Source: Butyriboletus loyo
Lineage: Eukaryota > Basidiomycota > Agaricomycetes > Boletales > Boletaceae
DNA: 64,000 nt
Direction of reading: 5' to 3'
NCBI GenBank assembly: GCA_038093515.1
Contig: JBBPSI010000009.1
Coordinates: 62,001 to 126,000, forward strand
The notes beneath the pieces are model-generated. The model saw only the letters and a list, made by a program, of their open reading frames with translations, ran no database searches and was not told where the DNA came from. Of this stretch, positions 1 through 10,798 are shown one piece after another. The translations under genes were made by a program, and so were the position numbers. Positions within the stretch are counted from its first letter, which is position 1. Each line of letters opens with the position of its first letter.

Positions 1-2148
1 GTTCTGTCTTCGTTCCCGAGTAGCTATGCTATTGGTCCGAGATCGACGACCATTGCTCGAGCTGCTCCTCGTAAGAGCCCCGACAAATTTACCCCATGCT
101 CCAAGAGAGCCCTCCCGCTTCAACGGTGTTTCTGGCACAGCTAGTGAATTGTCCAAATCAAACTCAGTGGCCAGAGGAGATCGATCGCTTTGTATGCGTG
201 ACGCGACCGAAAGGCGCTGAGGATAAGCGTGCTGCGAGGAGTCCGACTCGTCACCGACAGGTAGGGCTGAAGGAATATTCAATGTCGTTGTTTGTGATGA
301 GGATTCATGGGAAGTGGGGGCAGAAGGTTGTTCAAGGGATGGTTCAATGTCGACCACAAGCTCCTTGGAATCTGAAGATGCGCGAGGTGAATATTCCTCA
401 GTCCGAGGACCGGATTCTTCGTGAGGCGATTCTGGAGGGATCTGATCGTCATCTTCCTCGACCACGCCACGCAACTGCTCCTCGTCCTCGTCATCTTCGT
501 TATGGACAGCAATGTTGGACTCCGGAACTAATGAATATGAGATGCCTATCATGGAGGAAATAGCGGTGAAAAACTGACCGGGATCCGCGATCCAGCTTAT
601 CTGTCTATCATAAGCATCATGGTAGGGTGACCGCCGAAGATGTTCGGCAGGATATACAACCTCCTCAGGCTCCTCGGACTCCATGTCATCCCCCTCATCA
701 CGAGAAGACAGTGATACTTCCTTATGTGGTGTAGCGAATGGACTGGACGAGAAGAGGTCTTGCATTGATGGAGATCCATGGGCGACCGAGAGATACAATG
801 GCACGCCAACAGCACCCGTGGCCGAGTCGGTTGATTCGATCGACGGGGCATCTGACGAGTGAGGCAGCCGTTGGGGGAGCCCAGGAGATGAACGGCTAGG
901 AGTAGCGGGAAGCCCAGGGTAGGTAGACTGTGGAGGGACAGTTACATCATCGTCCTGTTCGACAACTATACTTCTCCGCTTCCATTGATTAGGCACAACC
1001 CGAACAGGAGTTGTCTGACGACTGTCTGCGATACTCTCATCAAGATTGGTATCGGGTGTGGATATAGGCTGAATAGGGATAGGTGTTGTGGAAGCTGTGC
1101 GGATAGGTTCCGTGAATGGTTGTTGGGTGCAGGGTAGGGATGTCGAAGGGTGGGTCGGAGTGCTTGTTGACGTAGATAATATCTCAAATTCGTCGGTAGC
1201 CATGACCTGGTTGGATTTGCTGGCCGAGTTCCGCGCTGATCTACGTCGTCTTCGTTTTGCAGGCGTAGAGACTACAGGGCGCTCCTCGCCTCCACTAGTG
1301 CCTCCTTCGTCGGCCTCCTTGATTCTTTCGCCGAGAGCAGTAAAGAGTTTCATGCGGGCAGCCGAGCGTTCGCCACCTGAGACGGTGTTATTACGACCAA
1401 GCTTTGCCAAGCCAGGTTGTGGAGATATTGACGGAGAAGAAAACGTGGAATCTTGGGATTCTGGATTGCCACCCGTGAGCTTGTGAAGAGCCTGTATACG
1501 CGCAGCCATGCTGTTGGACCGCAAAAGGCCCTTTTGTATAGCATCTAGTGTAGGCATCAACGGCGTGGGTGGTGAAGTACCATGATAGAGGAGGGGTGTT
1601 CCGGGAGATAAGAAATTGGGGGACATGAGGACTCTCGATGCAGGGGAAGGGGAAAAGTAGGAGGGTATCGGTGCGACGACAGACGGGGGCTGGAGCACGA
1701 CGGGTAAAGGGGAGGGGGGCGAATCGTCTGGGGAAGAGTCATTGCTCGGGGTGACTGAGGTTGGTACGGGAGACTGAGGAAGCTTTTTACCCTTGAAGTC
1801 TCTCGAACCCCTGGAGCGGGAGCGGGACCTGTTGCGGCGCTTCCGACCGGACGTGGATGGCTCGGGCGTGGTGGGTTTCTGTTCTGGAGGAGAGTCAGGT
1901 CTGGGATCGGGACTGGATAGGTGGTCGTGAGTGGGTTCGATGACATCCTGCTCGTCCTCCGCCTGGAACTTCTCTCCGTCGCTCACGGCTTCGATGTGCA
2001 TTGGGGGGCGTCTACCGTCTTTCATACGGGGGAGGGACGCGGCGCGACGCAACTTCGCGACAGCATTGGCGCGCTGCTCTGCGACCGATGCGGGGTCGTT
2101 GTCCATGGGCGCCCAAGTGCTGTTGCTGGGAGTCAATGACGAGCTCAT
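1..2148 (-). CDS. Ser/Pro-rich protein of unknown function, C-terminus beyond the left edge
   Basis: An open frame of 716 codons runs without a stop or need for an intron from the ATG at 2148 to base 1, so the 3' end is missing. I do not recognise a domain. The N-terminal third is rich in Ser, Pro and Arg, with an SR-like patch (RNRSRSRSRGSRDFKGKK), then a Pro-rich linker, a basic KRRRRRSARNSASK cluster that could be a nuclear localisation signal, and acidic stretches (EDDEDEEQL) further on. Such composition suggests a largely disordered nuclear or cytoskeletal regulator, but that is inference. It is unusual here in having no intron over more than 2.1 kb. The ATG is the first in frame after stops in the upstream leader. 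Confidence 0.8.
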   Translation of the reverse strand, partial: MSSSLTPSNSTWAPMDNDPASVAEQRANAVAKLRRAASLPRMKDGRRPPMHIEAVSDGEKFQAEDEQDVIEPTHDHLSSPDPRPDSPPEQKPTTPEPSTSGRKRRNRSRSRSRGSRDFKGKKLPQSPVPTSVTPSNDSSPDDSPPSPLPVVLQPPSVVAPIPSYFSPSPASRVLMSPNFLSPGTPLLYHGTSPPTPLMPTLDAIQKGLLRSNSMAARIQALHKLTGGNPESQDSTFSSPSISPQPGLAKLGRNNTVSGGERSAARMKLFTALGERIKEADEGGTSGGEERPVVSTPAKRRRRRSARNSASKSNQVMATDEFEILSTSTSTPTHPSTSLPCTQQPFTEPIRTASTTPIPIQPISTPDTNLDESIADSRQTTPVRVVPNQWKRRSIVVEQDDDVTVPPQSTYPGLPATPSRSSPGLPQRLPHSSDAPSIESTDSATGAVGVPLYLSVAHGSPSMQDLFSSSPFATPHKEVSLSSRDEGDDMESEEPEEVVYPAEHLRRSPYHDAYDRQISWIADPGQFFTAISSMIGISYSLVPESNIAVHNEDDEDEEQLRGVVEEDDDQIPPESPHEESGPRTEEYSPRASSDSKELVVDIEPSLEQPSAPTSHESSSQTTTLNIPSALPVGDESDSSQHAYPQRLSVASRIQSDRSPLATEFDLDNSLAVPETPLKREGSLGAWGKFVGALTRSSSSNGRRSRTNSIATRERRQN

Positions 2149-2721
2149 AGACTCGGCAGAGGAGGAGGGACGTACATGGGGATGTGAGGACGACGTGCGA
2201 CCGTGCGCCGAGTGGCAAAGGTGGATGTATGCGCTGTCTTTGTTGTTTCGGCGAAGCGAAAGAATGAAGAAAAAGAAACACAGCGGGCCGAGCAAAGAGA
2301 AACGAATACGGACACACGTGGCAAGTACGTATACAGAACAACACGTCCTGGTCGACTTGGTCGTCGTGGCCGTCGTCGTCGTCGTCGTCGTCGGTGGACA
2401 CTCCGACGAAAGAGACGAGGCTAGGTAGAGTATATAACGAGTTGATCTGGATCCGCATGTCACCCTTTGCCTCGCGGATTTGCGCTTTTTTTCACGGAGA
2501 ACTCGTCCAAGCGCGTCAGTCATCGATAAGGCCCAACGCGGCAGACAGCGTGCTTTTCATTTCTCCAGATCAGCGCAAGTCTCTCCTCAGACTCCTGCCT
2601 TGCTTCCCGGGGCGTGTCCTGTGCTCGGGAACATGTCTGCTAATTCCATCCGCCCTCGGAATCGCATCAGGCCCACCCCTTCCATATCTGACACCTTCCA
2701 AAGAATGGAATTATCCAGGGC
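2149..2721. other. Intergenic, 5' region of the 1-2148 gene
   Basis: This spacer lies between the start of the left-edge gene and the stop of the flavin-reductase-like gene, both on the minus strand. It holds the triplet repeat listed separately and pyrimidine-rich DNA. No convincing gene is visible. Confidence 0.6.
2371..2393. repeat. CGT/GTC triplet microsatellite
   Basis: About seven perfect tandem CGT units lie in the presumed promoter of the left-edge gene. The length is likely to vary between strains. Confidence 0.8.
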
Positions 2722-4102
2722 TCACTCTACTTCTTCCACGCCCACCCGTCCCCTGTCACCCCCACCGCCATTCCGCCGCTTTTGCCTCGATCCATACGTC
2801 TCCTTGATCTCGCTCCAGTTCGGTCGCCTCAAGTCAAACCCTTCCCCGATCCGAGTGTACCTCGAGCCCCCCACACGCGACACAGCTCGAAGCCTCGCCA
2901 GGTCTATAATCCCGTCCTCTCCTAACACGGATCTACGCACGTGAACTCGCTTGATGAGCCCTAGCATCATCGTTTGGGTCACAGTTCCTGTTTCTGGCTC
3001 GGGAATGTCAAAAGCGTGATATAACTGTATCGCAGACCGATCCATCAGCTAAGCCTGCCACTGAGGCATCTCACATACCTTGCATTCAAAGCCCACCGCA
3101 CTCTCCTTCACCCATGCAGGCATCACATCAGACTGACGTCCGAAATGAGTAAGCGTATGTCATCAAACCTACGCCGATGGCGGTCGTGTGACATGTTCCA
3201 TCGGCGTCCGACCAACAACAATCAACTCACACTACGTGCCATCGTTAATCCGCTCAACGCCCACATATCCACGTGTTCCGGAACATCAATGGATGTCGCG
3301 TTTGCTGCCTCCACGAACGGCTCGCTAACAAGGCTGACTGTGAATTCCTTGGTTGCCATTATATTCGCTCGGGTCTCTTCCGGCTTCTTCGACGTCACTG
3401 CAAATGAAACGCTGAGGAGGGGAGGATTGTGCGAAACCTTGTCAAGTTACAAAACGACACATTAATGCGGAGAAAGGGAATATAGCCCACCAGCGAAAGG
3501 GAGCTGTACCCGGACAGGCCGGGGCTTAGTACAGGAGCTATTGTACAACCCAATGCACTCACCTGGACAGTGTCAGGTTAGGTCGGCCCTTGGTAGAGAC
3601 TGTCGAGAGCAGCGCGATCGGCCGAGGAACGACCGCACTGGTCAACAATGAGTATACACGCCTGTGTGAAAGCTAAAGTCAATTCCACATGCATTGAGAA
3701 ACAAGGTTGAATTTGATGGATCAACGTCGATGGCATTCGTGACCCTCCAGGTCCGGGAAACGTTGCACACATGCTCCGCGACTGCATGAGTCACACATAC
3801 CTGGAAGGCATCAGGACCGGATTCCATGTCTTCACACCGTGCATATCATGTGTCCAGGCTTTGTCGAGCTCCGTGTCGCACGAAGCTCCTTGGCAAGGCT
3901 CCCATTTTGGATTGGGGGGCAGGGTCAGTCGAAACGACGGGGCGGGATCGAAATCCGGCAAATCCTTGTTTTCATGCTCCAGTTTTGGACCTGCTGCGAA
4001 CCGCCTGGTTCTGGATGTCACCTTCCATGACTTTTTGAAGATGTGACTGTGAAAACACGGTTTCCAGGATCCCAATAGAACGCAATGCTGCCAGTGGCTC
4101 AT
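2722..4102 (-). CDS. Flavin reductase-like (FMN-binding split barrel) protein
   Basis: Model exons, low to high: 2722-3024, 3079-3132, 3231-3437, 3491-3503, 3563-3661, 3801-4102, about 325 residues. The joined protein reads SLLTSAVVPRPIALLST, then VSHNPPLLSVSF, then ATKEFTVSLVSEPFVEAAN and ALSGLTMARS. These are hallmark segments of the flavin reductase-like domain (RutF/DIM6-NTAB group), which binds FMN in a split barrel. An N-terminal DPAPSFRLTLPPNPKW segment matches the usual lead-in. The 13-nt exon is required to keep SLSLVSHNPP in frame. Likely role: an FMN-dependent oxidoreductase of unknown substrate. The exact start is uncertain because family members usually begin nearer the LPDFDP segment; the ATG at 4102 is the most upstream option in the exon and may be wrong. 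Confidence 0.8.
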
Positions 4103-4284
4103 TGGTTTGCTTGAGCAATATCATACATGTAAGCAAGTACAAGCACGGAAATTGCCGCGGCCAGCAAACCGACGAGGACTCGGCGCTAACGTTCACTGGT
4201 GACCACGAAGGTGGCGTGCTGACGGATTTGTCCAAGAACCTCGTGGGTTCCCATGCAGACGGCACCCTTTGTATGCAGGTCCAT
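4099..4284 (-). pseudogene. Possible broken small membrane-protein ORF with an internal stop
   Basis: Read from an ATG at 4284, 32 codons precede a TAG at 4186-4188. The same frame then continues for 28 codons ending in a strongly hydrophobic stretch (VLVGLLAAAISVLVLAYMY) and a TGA at 4099-4101. Without the TAG this would be a 61-residue protein with a C-terminal transmembrane anchor. The terminal TGA overlaps the ATG of the flavin-reductase model (ATGA). It could be a decayed gene, part of an unrecognised spliced gene, or chance. Confidence 0.3.
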
Positions 4285-5335
4285 CTCATAACGAAATTAT
4301 CAAGTTTTCAGACTCGAAAGGAGATTGACTGGAGATAGGAGAACGCCGAGAAGTCATCGAATGACCAACCAACCACCCGATTGCTTGCGTCGAAATACAT
4401 GCTGTTTTCACGAGTAGAATCGATGCTTTGACACCCAATGCACAGGTCGCCCCGCGCAAGAGTAGATCAGGTCCGGACAAGGCACCTCTCGTTTACCCCG
4501 CGTCGAATCTCGGATGCCTAATTCTCGCGATGAGGCTCTTGACCCCTACCTGGCATGCTCTGCCGCGAAGTTGTCCCGAAGAAGAAATGGTGTCTTCGTG
4601 CACTCCATCATGATGTGGTGCTCGGTCTTTCTTTTAACCGTAGAATGTTCCTGAGTCGGGATACTAGGTTGATCTGTTCGCCGAATTGCCTGATCAGTGG
4701 TAAAAGACGCGATGAGGGGCCAATTGCAACGGTGTGGCTCAGAAGTATCGATCTTACTTTACAGAGTCAGGAGTGGTCCCTCCATCGCAGATGAATCAAC
4801 AAAAGCGAGGCATGAACACTGACTCGTCTTCCAATAACGATCCCGAGGATGGAATTACCAACTGCACGAAACCGTGATAGCGGTTGAGCTACGGGAGGTG
4901 ATCCTGCGCATCCGAGGGGATCACGGTGATCCCTTCCAAGAAATCTAAATGCGTCGGCTCGCCAAGGCTCTGCAGGGGATCCGACGGAGCCCTAGGCTTT
5001 GCACATGTTGATTCGTGGAGCGATCCAAACTATCCTGGGGGCAGCCTCTGTAAAATCAACAGACCAGATCACCTGTAGATAGCATTCGAGGCGCAGACCG
5101 ATCGCGTTCTATCGCATAACATCCCAGCTATCGATACGCCAACCGCCATAAGATCAGCCTCCTTTGGCTTACATATCTTTGTCAACTGCTTATATTCGCA
5201 TTCGTCATCACTATCGTAGTATAGTCAGAAACCCTTACTGGGTTTTCCCAAGTCTGTTCCTCCGCCGCACCTGTCGTTCTAGGCTACCCAATACTGGTTA
5301 GCGCGTTCCACTTGAGTCGAGGGTCTGACACCAAG
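4285..5335. other. Intergenic, divergent promoter region
   Basis: About 1 kb between the minus-strand flavin-reductase region and the plus-strand alcohol dehydrogenase. I found no frame with splice sites or motifs supporting a gene. The part near 5160-5330 is the likely promoter and leader of the dehydrogenase. Confidence 0.5.
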
Positions 5336-6876
5336 ATGGCCGATACCAACAGCAGTCTGCATGGATCCTATGCCTATCACGAGCCATTGAAGGGCGTATA
5401 CTATGGACCTGGCTGTGTCCACACAGCCCTCCCAAATTTACTCTCCGTCTTGGGTGGCAGCAAGGCGTTTATCGTCACAGGCAGGTCCCTCCGGGAGAAG
5501 GTCAGCCTTCATCAATGTGCACTCACTTCATCTTCCGCGTTGACGTACATTCTATCCAGACGAACGTTGTCACCACCATCGAAGGAATCTTGAAAGATAA
5601 CGGTGCCTTTGCTGCGACCTTCTCCGACATAGGGCAGCATGCACCTGTTCAAGGAATCATCCGTGGCTTGGAGGCGTTCAAAGCTGCGGGAGCCGACATC
5701 ATCATATCTGTCGGAGGTGGCTCGCCCATCGATGCATCAAAGGCTATCGTTTATCGTCTTCATCAGCAGACCGGGGGCAAGTTTCTCAATCATATAGCCA
5801 TTCCAACCACCCTGAGTGCGGCCGAGCACAGGGTAAGTTTGTGTTAGCCCACCAAAAACCCCTATCAATGATTCATTCTACCAGAGCGGTGCTGGATACA
5901 CAGATGAACAGGGCAACAAGGTCGGCGTTTCCAACCCCATGATTGCTCCTGCCGGCATCATCCTCGACGCCGAGTTGACATTGTGCACCCCGGAGGAACT
6001 ATGGTACGCCTCGAGGCTCTGTCTCTCATCTCGTGCTCAACATGAGGGTACACACAGGCTATCGACGGGCCTTCGAGCTTTAGACCATGCTGTTGGTATG
6101 CCGTAGTCCACTCCAACATGCCGCTTCACGTCAGAGACTCATTTTGAATCGCAGAGAATCTCTACAGCCCACTACCGTATCCCTTGAAGGTTCTCTGTTA
6201 TGCCGCTCTATCAGACCTCTTCAAGTATCTCCCAAAGAGCAAGTCACAGCCTGGCGATTCGGAAGCAAGACAAAAACTATTGATAGCTGCATGGATGAGC
6301 CTTTGGCCAATGCAGGTCGAGAAATACGGGTGAGAAGAATATTCAGGACATGCCACAATCAGAGGGCAATTCCTCACACAATTCCTCCCTAGTTCCCTTG
6401 GATTATCACATTCTTTGGGTCACAAACTTGGAGCGACCTACGGAATTCCGCATGGGATTACATCTGTGGGTAAAGGGGATTCTTAATCCGAGGACTTGAG
6501 GATGTGAAGCGCTTTGGAAGTGTTTGACGCTTGCTTCTGTCGTCAATCTTAAAGCCGATGTTGCAAGTCCTGAAGATAAGGCAACACTAGCAGAAGCGTT
6601 GTTCTATCTGCGAGAACCCACCACCGGTTCAGTTGAGGGGGATGTCAAACGACTGGGGAACAAGATTGACGAGTATGCGTACCTTCCTCATGCCCGACCA
6701 GGACTGACAACCATTCAACCAGACTCGTGCGCGGTCTCGGTCTGCACCGCACGCTTGCATCATACAACGTCCCCAAGGCCGACTTACCGACCATTGCGAA
6801 GTTGGCCTTGGCAGGGAGCAACCCAGAACTTCAGCCTAGAGTAGAAGCACTGCTAGGAGGTATCTATGACGCCTAA
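5336..6876 (+). CDS. Iron-containing alcohol dehydrogenase / maleylacetate reductase-like
   Basis: Eight exons: 5336-5500, 5560-5832, 5885-6003, 6058-6095, 6155-6329, 6393-6465, 6521-6672, 6723-6876, giving 382 residues, the usual size for the family. Recognisable parts are the NAD-binding SVGGGSPIDASKA glycine-rich loop, the substrate-pocket IAIPTTLSAAEHRSGAGY, and the metal-site segments ALDHAVE and SHSLGHKLGATYGIPHG, which supply the His ligands. The enzyme should reduce or oxidise small alcohols, aldehydes or maleylacetate with NAD(P)H. In fungi the closest group is often annotated maleylacetate reductase of aromatic breakdown, but substrate cannot be read from sequence. No aromatic-degradation neighbours are present. 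The ATG at 5336 is the first in the exon; upstream codons only extend through a TTG. Confidence 0.92.
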
Positions 6877-7597
6877 CTGGCTACAGGCCAGTCATCTCCA
6901 CGGTGTCCTGCGAGGAGAATCTGTATTCATGTTTCTGTACCGTTCTATGTCTTCCAAGCGACCGAGAGATGGGAACTCGAAGAAATCTTGTCGTTCGTTC
7001 TTGCACTATTGAAAGAGCCCGCACGTCGGACGCTCTACGACTGGTCCCGGCTATAGAGTCTGCATGTCTGAGGTTCGACGAGGATACCTTCCAGGGGTGT
7101 GGAGTCAGGACTATTCTTGTCACGGCCTGAGAAATGCCACTGACTCGATGCAGTCAGTCTCGGACGAAATGGCCTGAACTTGAACGTACGACACATGATT
7201 GATGTACCATAGCATCGAAACTTGAAACGGCCCCGCTTATTCGCCAACGGATCAGATTCATGAAGTTGGGACCAGCACGGCATTGGCGCTGTCCGACATC
7301 GCGGCGAACCGCCCTATTGATCTCCAACCCGGCTCAGTTCCCCAGGACAGCGTCAAGTCATACTATTCATCCGCAAACCTCGTTCTCTTGCCTCTCTACT
7401 TCTCGCCTTGACCCATCGAGCAAGGGGGTGCTCTGCCGCGTGTACACAAGCCCGGGAGTGAGAGCGCAGAGTGGGTTATTGCTGACAGCAAGGTACCGCT
7501 CTGGTTGTGTGCACGAGTCCATAGATGCCGACATGTCCCTAGGTCTTTATTGGCTCCTCGTTCTGTTCCACTAACAAGAGTAGGACTCTCCCCATCC
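6877..7597. other. Intergenic
   Basis: 720 bp between two plus-strand genes: the dehydrogenase 3' region and the promoter of the cation transporter. Only short overlapping frames without motifs are seen. Confidence 0.5.
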
Positions 7598-8992
7598 ATG
7601 TCGCAACAAAGGTCCAGTTCAACAAACGCGTCCAAAAGTAACGATGCCAGGAACACCGACAATAGTACACAGAGCGCCAGCTGTGACCGTAGTGATAAAC
7701 ACCTCGATGATCGTTCGCACTCGCACTCGATCTTTCATTCACACTCGCATGATGATCACGACCACACTCACACTGCGGAGCAGATATTACATCTCTTCGA
7801 AGGAAAAGGTGCGTTGTCGTTTGTTGGGTGTAACATTCTTGCTCAACACGCTCCATGCAGGCGATCGGGGAAGTCGAATAACCCTTCTCGGGCTTTTTGT
7901 TAATGTGGGATTAACTGGTGCAAAGGGAGTTGCAGGGTGGTATATGCATTCTGCATCACTGCTTGCTGATGCGGGTCATTCACTGAGTGGTGTGTGCTGT
8001 TCTCTATGTCACAACACGTATGCTCATCGCCATCCCTCAAGACCTGTTGGGTGACTTTGTCACCCTGTTCTGCTGGAAACTATCTAGAAAACCACCTTCT
8101 GGAAGATACCCATATGGCTTTGCCAAGTTCGAAACTCTCGGAACGACAACGGTCTCAATTCTTCTAATTGGCGGTGCACTTGGCATAGGTTTTCATTCTT
8201 ACCATCTCTTGATGGAGGCACTCTCGGGGACTGTGTCGACTCTCCCTCCAGGTCAACTACACGACATTTTACAACACGTTGCCTCCCTCGGTTACCACGT
8301 CCCATCCGTCGGGCATGCACATGCACATGTAGACATACTCGATCCCAACGCTGCGTGGTTTGCAGCTGTCAGCGTGTTGGTAAAGGAATGGCTGTATCGC
8401 ATCACGAAAAAGGTTGCCGACGAAGAACACAGTCCCGTACTGTATGCGAATGCTGTACACCACCGGACTGATGCATACTCGAGCTTCGTCGCGCTGTTTG
8501 CCATCCTGGGGTCCTCCATCTTCCCCGCCTTGCCACTCGACCCACTCGGAGGTATGTTGGTGATCTGTAATGAAAACCATTCGATCACTCATACAAGGTT
8601 TGATCGTAGGCTTGCTCGTGTCATTTGTCATTCTTCAGCAAGGTGTGGCGTTGCTCGGTGGGGCATTCGCTGAATTGACCGACGCTGGGATATCGAAGAG
8701 TTCGCGAGATGAACTTTTACATGCACTGGACCCTCTGCTTCATCGTGACGTCACGAATGTCCATGCCATTGCTGTCTCGGAGGGTCCTCGCATACTCGCG
8801 ATCAAGGTGTTGAAAGCGAGGCGAGCTGGATCGTTGATAAACGTCGACCTCGCCGTCGACGTACCTCACACGATGACCGTCCTGGCTACATCTGAGTTGG
8901 AAGGGAAGATTACCCAAAAGCTTAGGGATGCGAGGAGGGAGGTCTCGGAGGTCAGAGTCAAGTTCCATCCTGTAGAGGAATGTTCGTCATGA
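7598..8992 (+). CDS. Cation diffusion facilitator, mitochondrial Mmt1/2-like
   Basis: Exons 7598-7808, 7861-7989, 8042-8551, 8610-8992 give 410 residues. After a His/Asp-rich N-terminus (HSHSHDDHDHTH) comes the CDF core: LLADAGHSLSDLLGDFVTL in the second membrane helix, an amphipathic GRYPYGFAKFETLGT loop typical of the Mmt/FieF branch, and YANAVHHRTDAYSS in the fifth helix. Both HxxxD metal-site pairs are present. A C-terminal cytoplasmic domain of about 110 residues follows. Yeast Mmt1 and Mmt2 export iron from mitochondria, so a mitochondrial iron role is the best guess; zinc or manganese cannot be excluded. It sits tandem to DCC1 (157 bp spacer). Confidence 0.92.
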
Positions 8993-9149
8993 TTTATGGA
9001 CGTCTGTCGTCTTCTACGTATATTTCACGGGTTGTTGTATCAGTGGTAGCACCATAATCTATTCAATAGATATCCAAATGATTTGGCCCAGGACTAGAGT
9101 ACCGGCCTGAGTCTTGGCGTGTGTCAAACTCACACTCTGACACATCTCA

Positions 9150-10559
9150 ATGAGCGAACTCGAGCTCAGGTTTTCTCCGTCAACTGAACAAGACGCAGGC
9201 GCGTTCCGCCTAATAGAACTTTCACCCGAACTATGTCAGCTCATCGATTCGGCGGTAGAGACCAAAACATCCCAGCCAGTGTAAGTGATGCAACCACCCG
9301 CACCCTAATGTTTTCATCAAGCAACAGACTCTCCATCAAAGGACATCCAACCGAGGACGCCGTGGCATGCACAGCGGACAAAACATACACGCTACGCTCG
9401 GTGGTACTCTCCAACACGGTGCTGGTCTTGACGCCTTCCAGGACGGATCCGGACGGGACAGCTCACGTCCGCGAACAGCTTCACGAGGTGTTGGAATTGG
9501 TACCGTCTGTTCCCAAGTTGCACAAGCTGTCTGTACTCCTTCGAGGGATGGAATACGACGAAGGGGATGAAGATCGACGCGTCAGTCACGTCGAGAACGC
9601 ACTGTGTTGCAGCTACCGAACTGACGCAACCTACACTACAGGCGACGTTGCCGCGATACAGCTACGAGCAGGCACGGGGAGAGATCCAAGCGAGCGACTC
9701 TGAATTGAGACTCGGTCTCAAGGAACGGCGTATCCTCGTCCTAGATGGTCTGTGTACTGAACTTTCGGACCGTGGCGTCATCTCAAACCCCAAAACGTTT
9801 TTTTTGATAAACGCAGGTTACCTTCGACCGATCGCGCCAGTACATCTGAACACGATTCTGGAGCTCCTTCTCAATTACCTCATATCGTTGAGTCTTTCGC
9901 ACGAAGCTGCGCCAGTGGACGACTTGGTGTCTGCTCTAGCTGACGAGCACGAAATCCCGAGGGAAGTGTCGAACCAGGTCATGTCCTGGTTCGGTCAGGT
10001 AAAGGATGGTTCGTGGAAGATGGACGCCAATGCAATGGTCGCAGAAATCGGACTAGGGATTCTCAGACACTACAAGGTGCCCTTCCCTCCTTTTTTTGCA
10101 TCGCTCCTGCCTCCTCCAGCTGACATCGCGTCATGAAAAAAAAAGCACGAGACTATACGGGAGACAGAATTCATGACAAAATGTAAGAATGCCGTCGGTG
10201 ACGCGTTCGAGTCAGCCATCTCACTACAACTGTTATCGGTACGCTCTCTCCCGCCTTCTTTCCTCGGGGGAGACTGATACTCATGTAATGACAAGGGCAA
10301 CTACCTCCGAAACCCTAGTGACATCTCGGGGACGACTTTGAATTACTTTCCAGCTTCCGCCCTCCCGACAGATCCCGCTGCACGTTTTGCGGAGTTGTTC
10401 CTGACACGTCCACGATGGAAGAGCGACGAGATCGAACCTTTCCTATCTGATATTGCTGTGAACTCGAAAGAGCGGGACAGGTTGTTGCTCAAGTATGCGC
10501 GCGCGACGACAGCACCGGAAGGTACTTGGTACACTGCTAGAGTGGGCTACAACAACTAG
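9150..10559 (+). CDS. DCC1: Sister chromatid cohesion protein DCC1 (alternative RFC subunit)
   Basis: Six exons: 9150-9280, 9328-9580, 9642-9747, 9817-10076, 10146-10238, 10296-10559; 368 residues. The protein shows the DCC1 plan: an N-terminal half ending in an acidic EYDEGDED linker, then YSYEQARGEIQASDSELRLG, GYLRPIAPVHLNTILELLL and winged-helix repeats ending with LLKYAR. DCC1 joins Ctf8 and Ctf18-RFC, which loads PCNA during replication and supports cohesion and checkpoint signalling. Convergent with the DUF262 gene, 240 bp between stops. No missing segments were noticed. Confidence 0.88.
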
Positions 10560-10798
10560 GTCGCAACGTTCGGTGCGCTCCGGATGCATTTTGTAATGGG
10601 TTTAGTGCTTTCGAGCAATGATGGCAACATTATACCGCTGTCGACCACCATACAGATCTCAGTAAAAACTGGAATGCCACGCATAATTGTATTTCTAAGT
10701 GTGATAATATATTATACACCAACGTCGAATAAAGGGGCATCCCGTCCCAAAGTGTAGCCTAAATCCATGATCATCTCGTTATCCTCACTACACCACCA

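Noticed and set aside
2012..2458. Long frames on both strands around the CGT repeat near 2.3 kb
   Set aside because: They are by-products of the triplet repeat and of the opposite strand of the left-edge gene; no motif or splice support.
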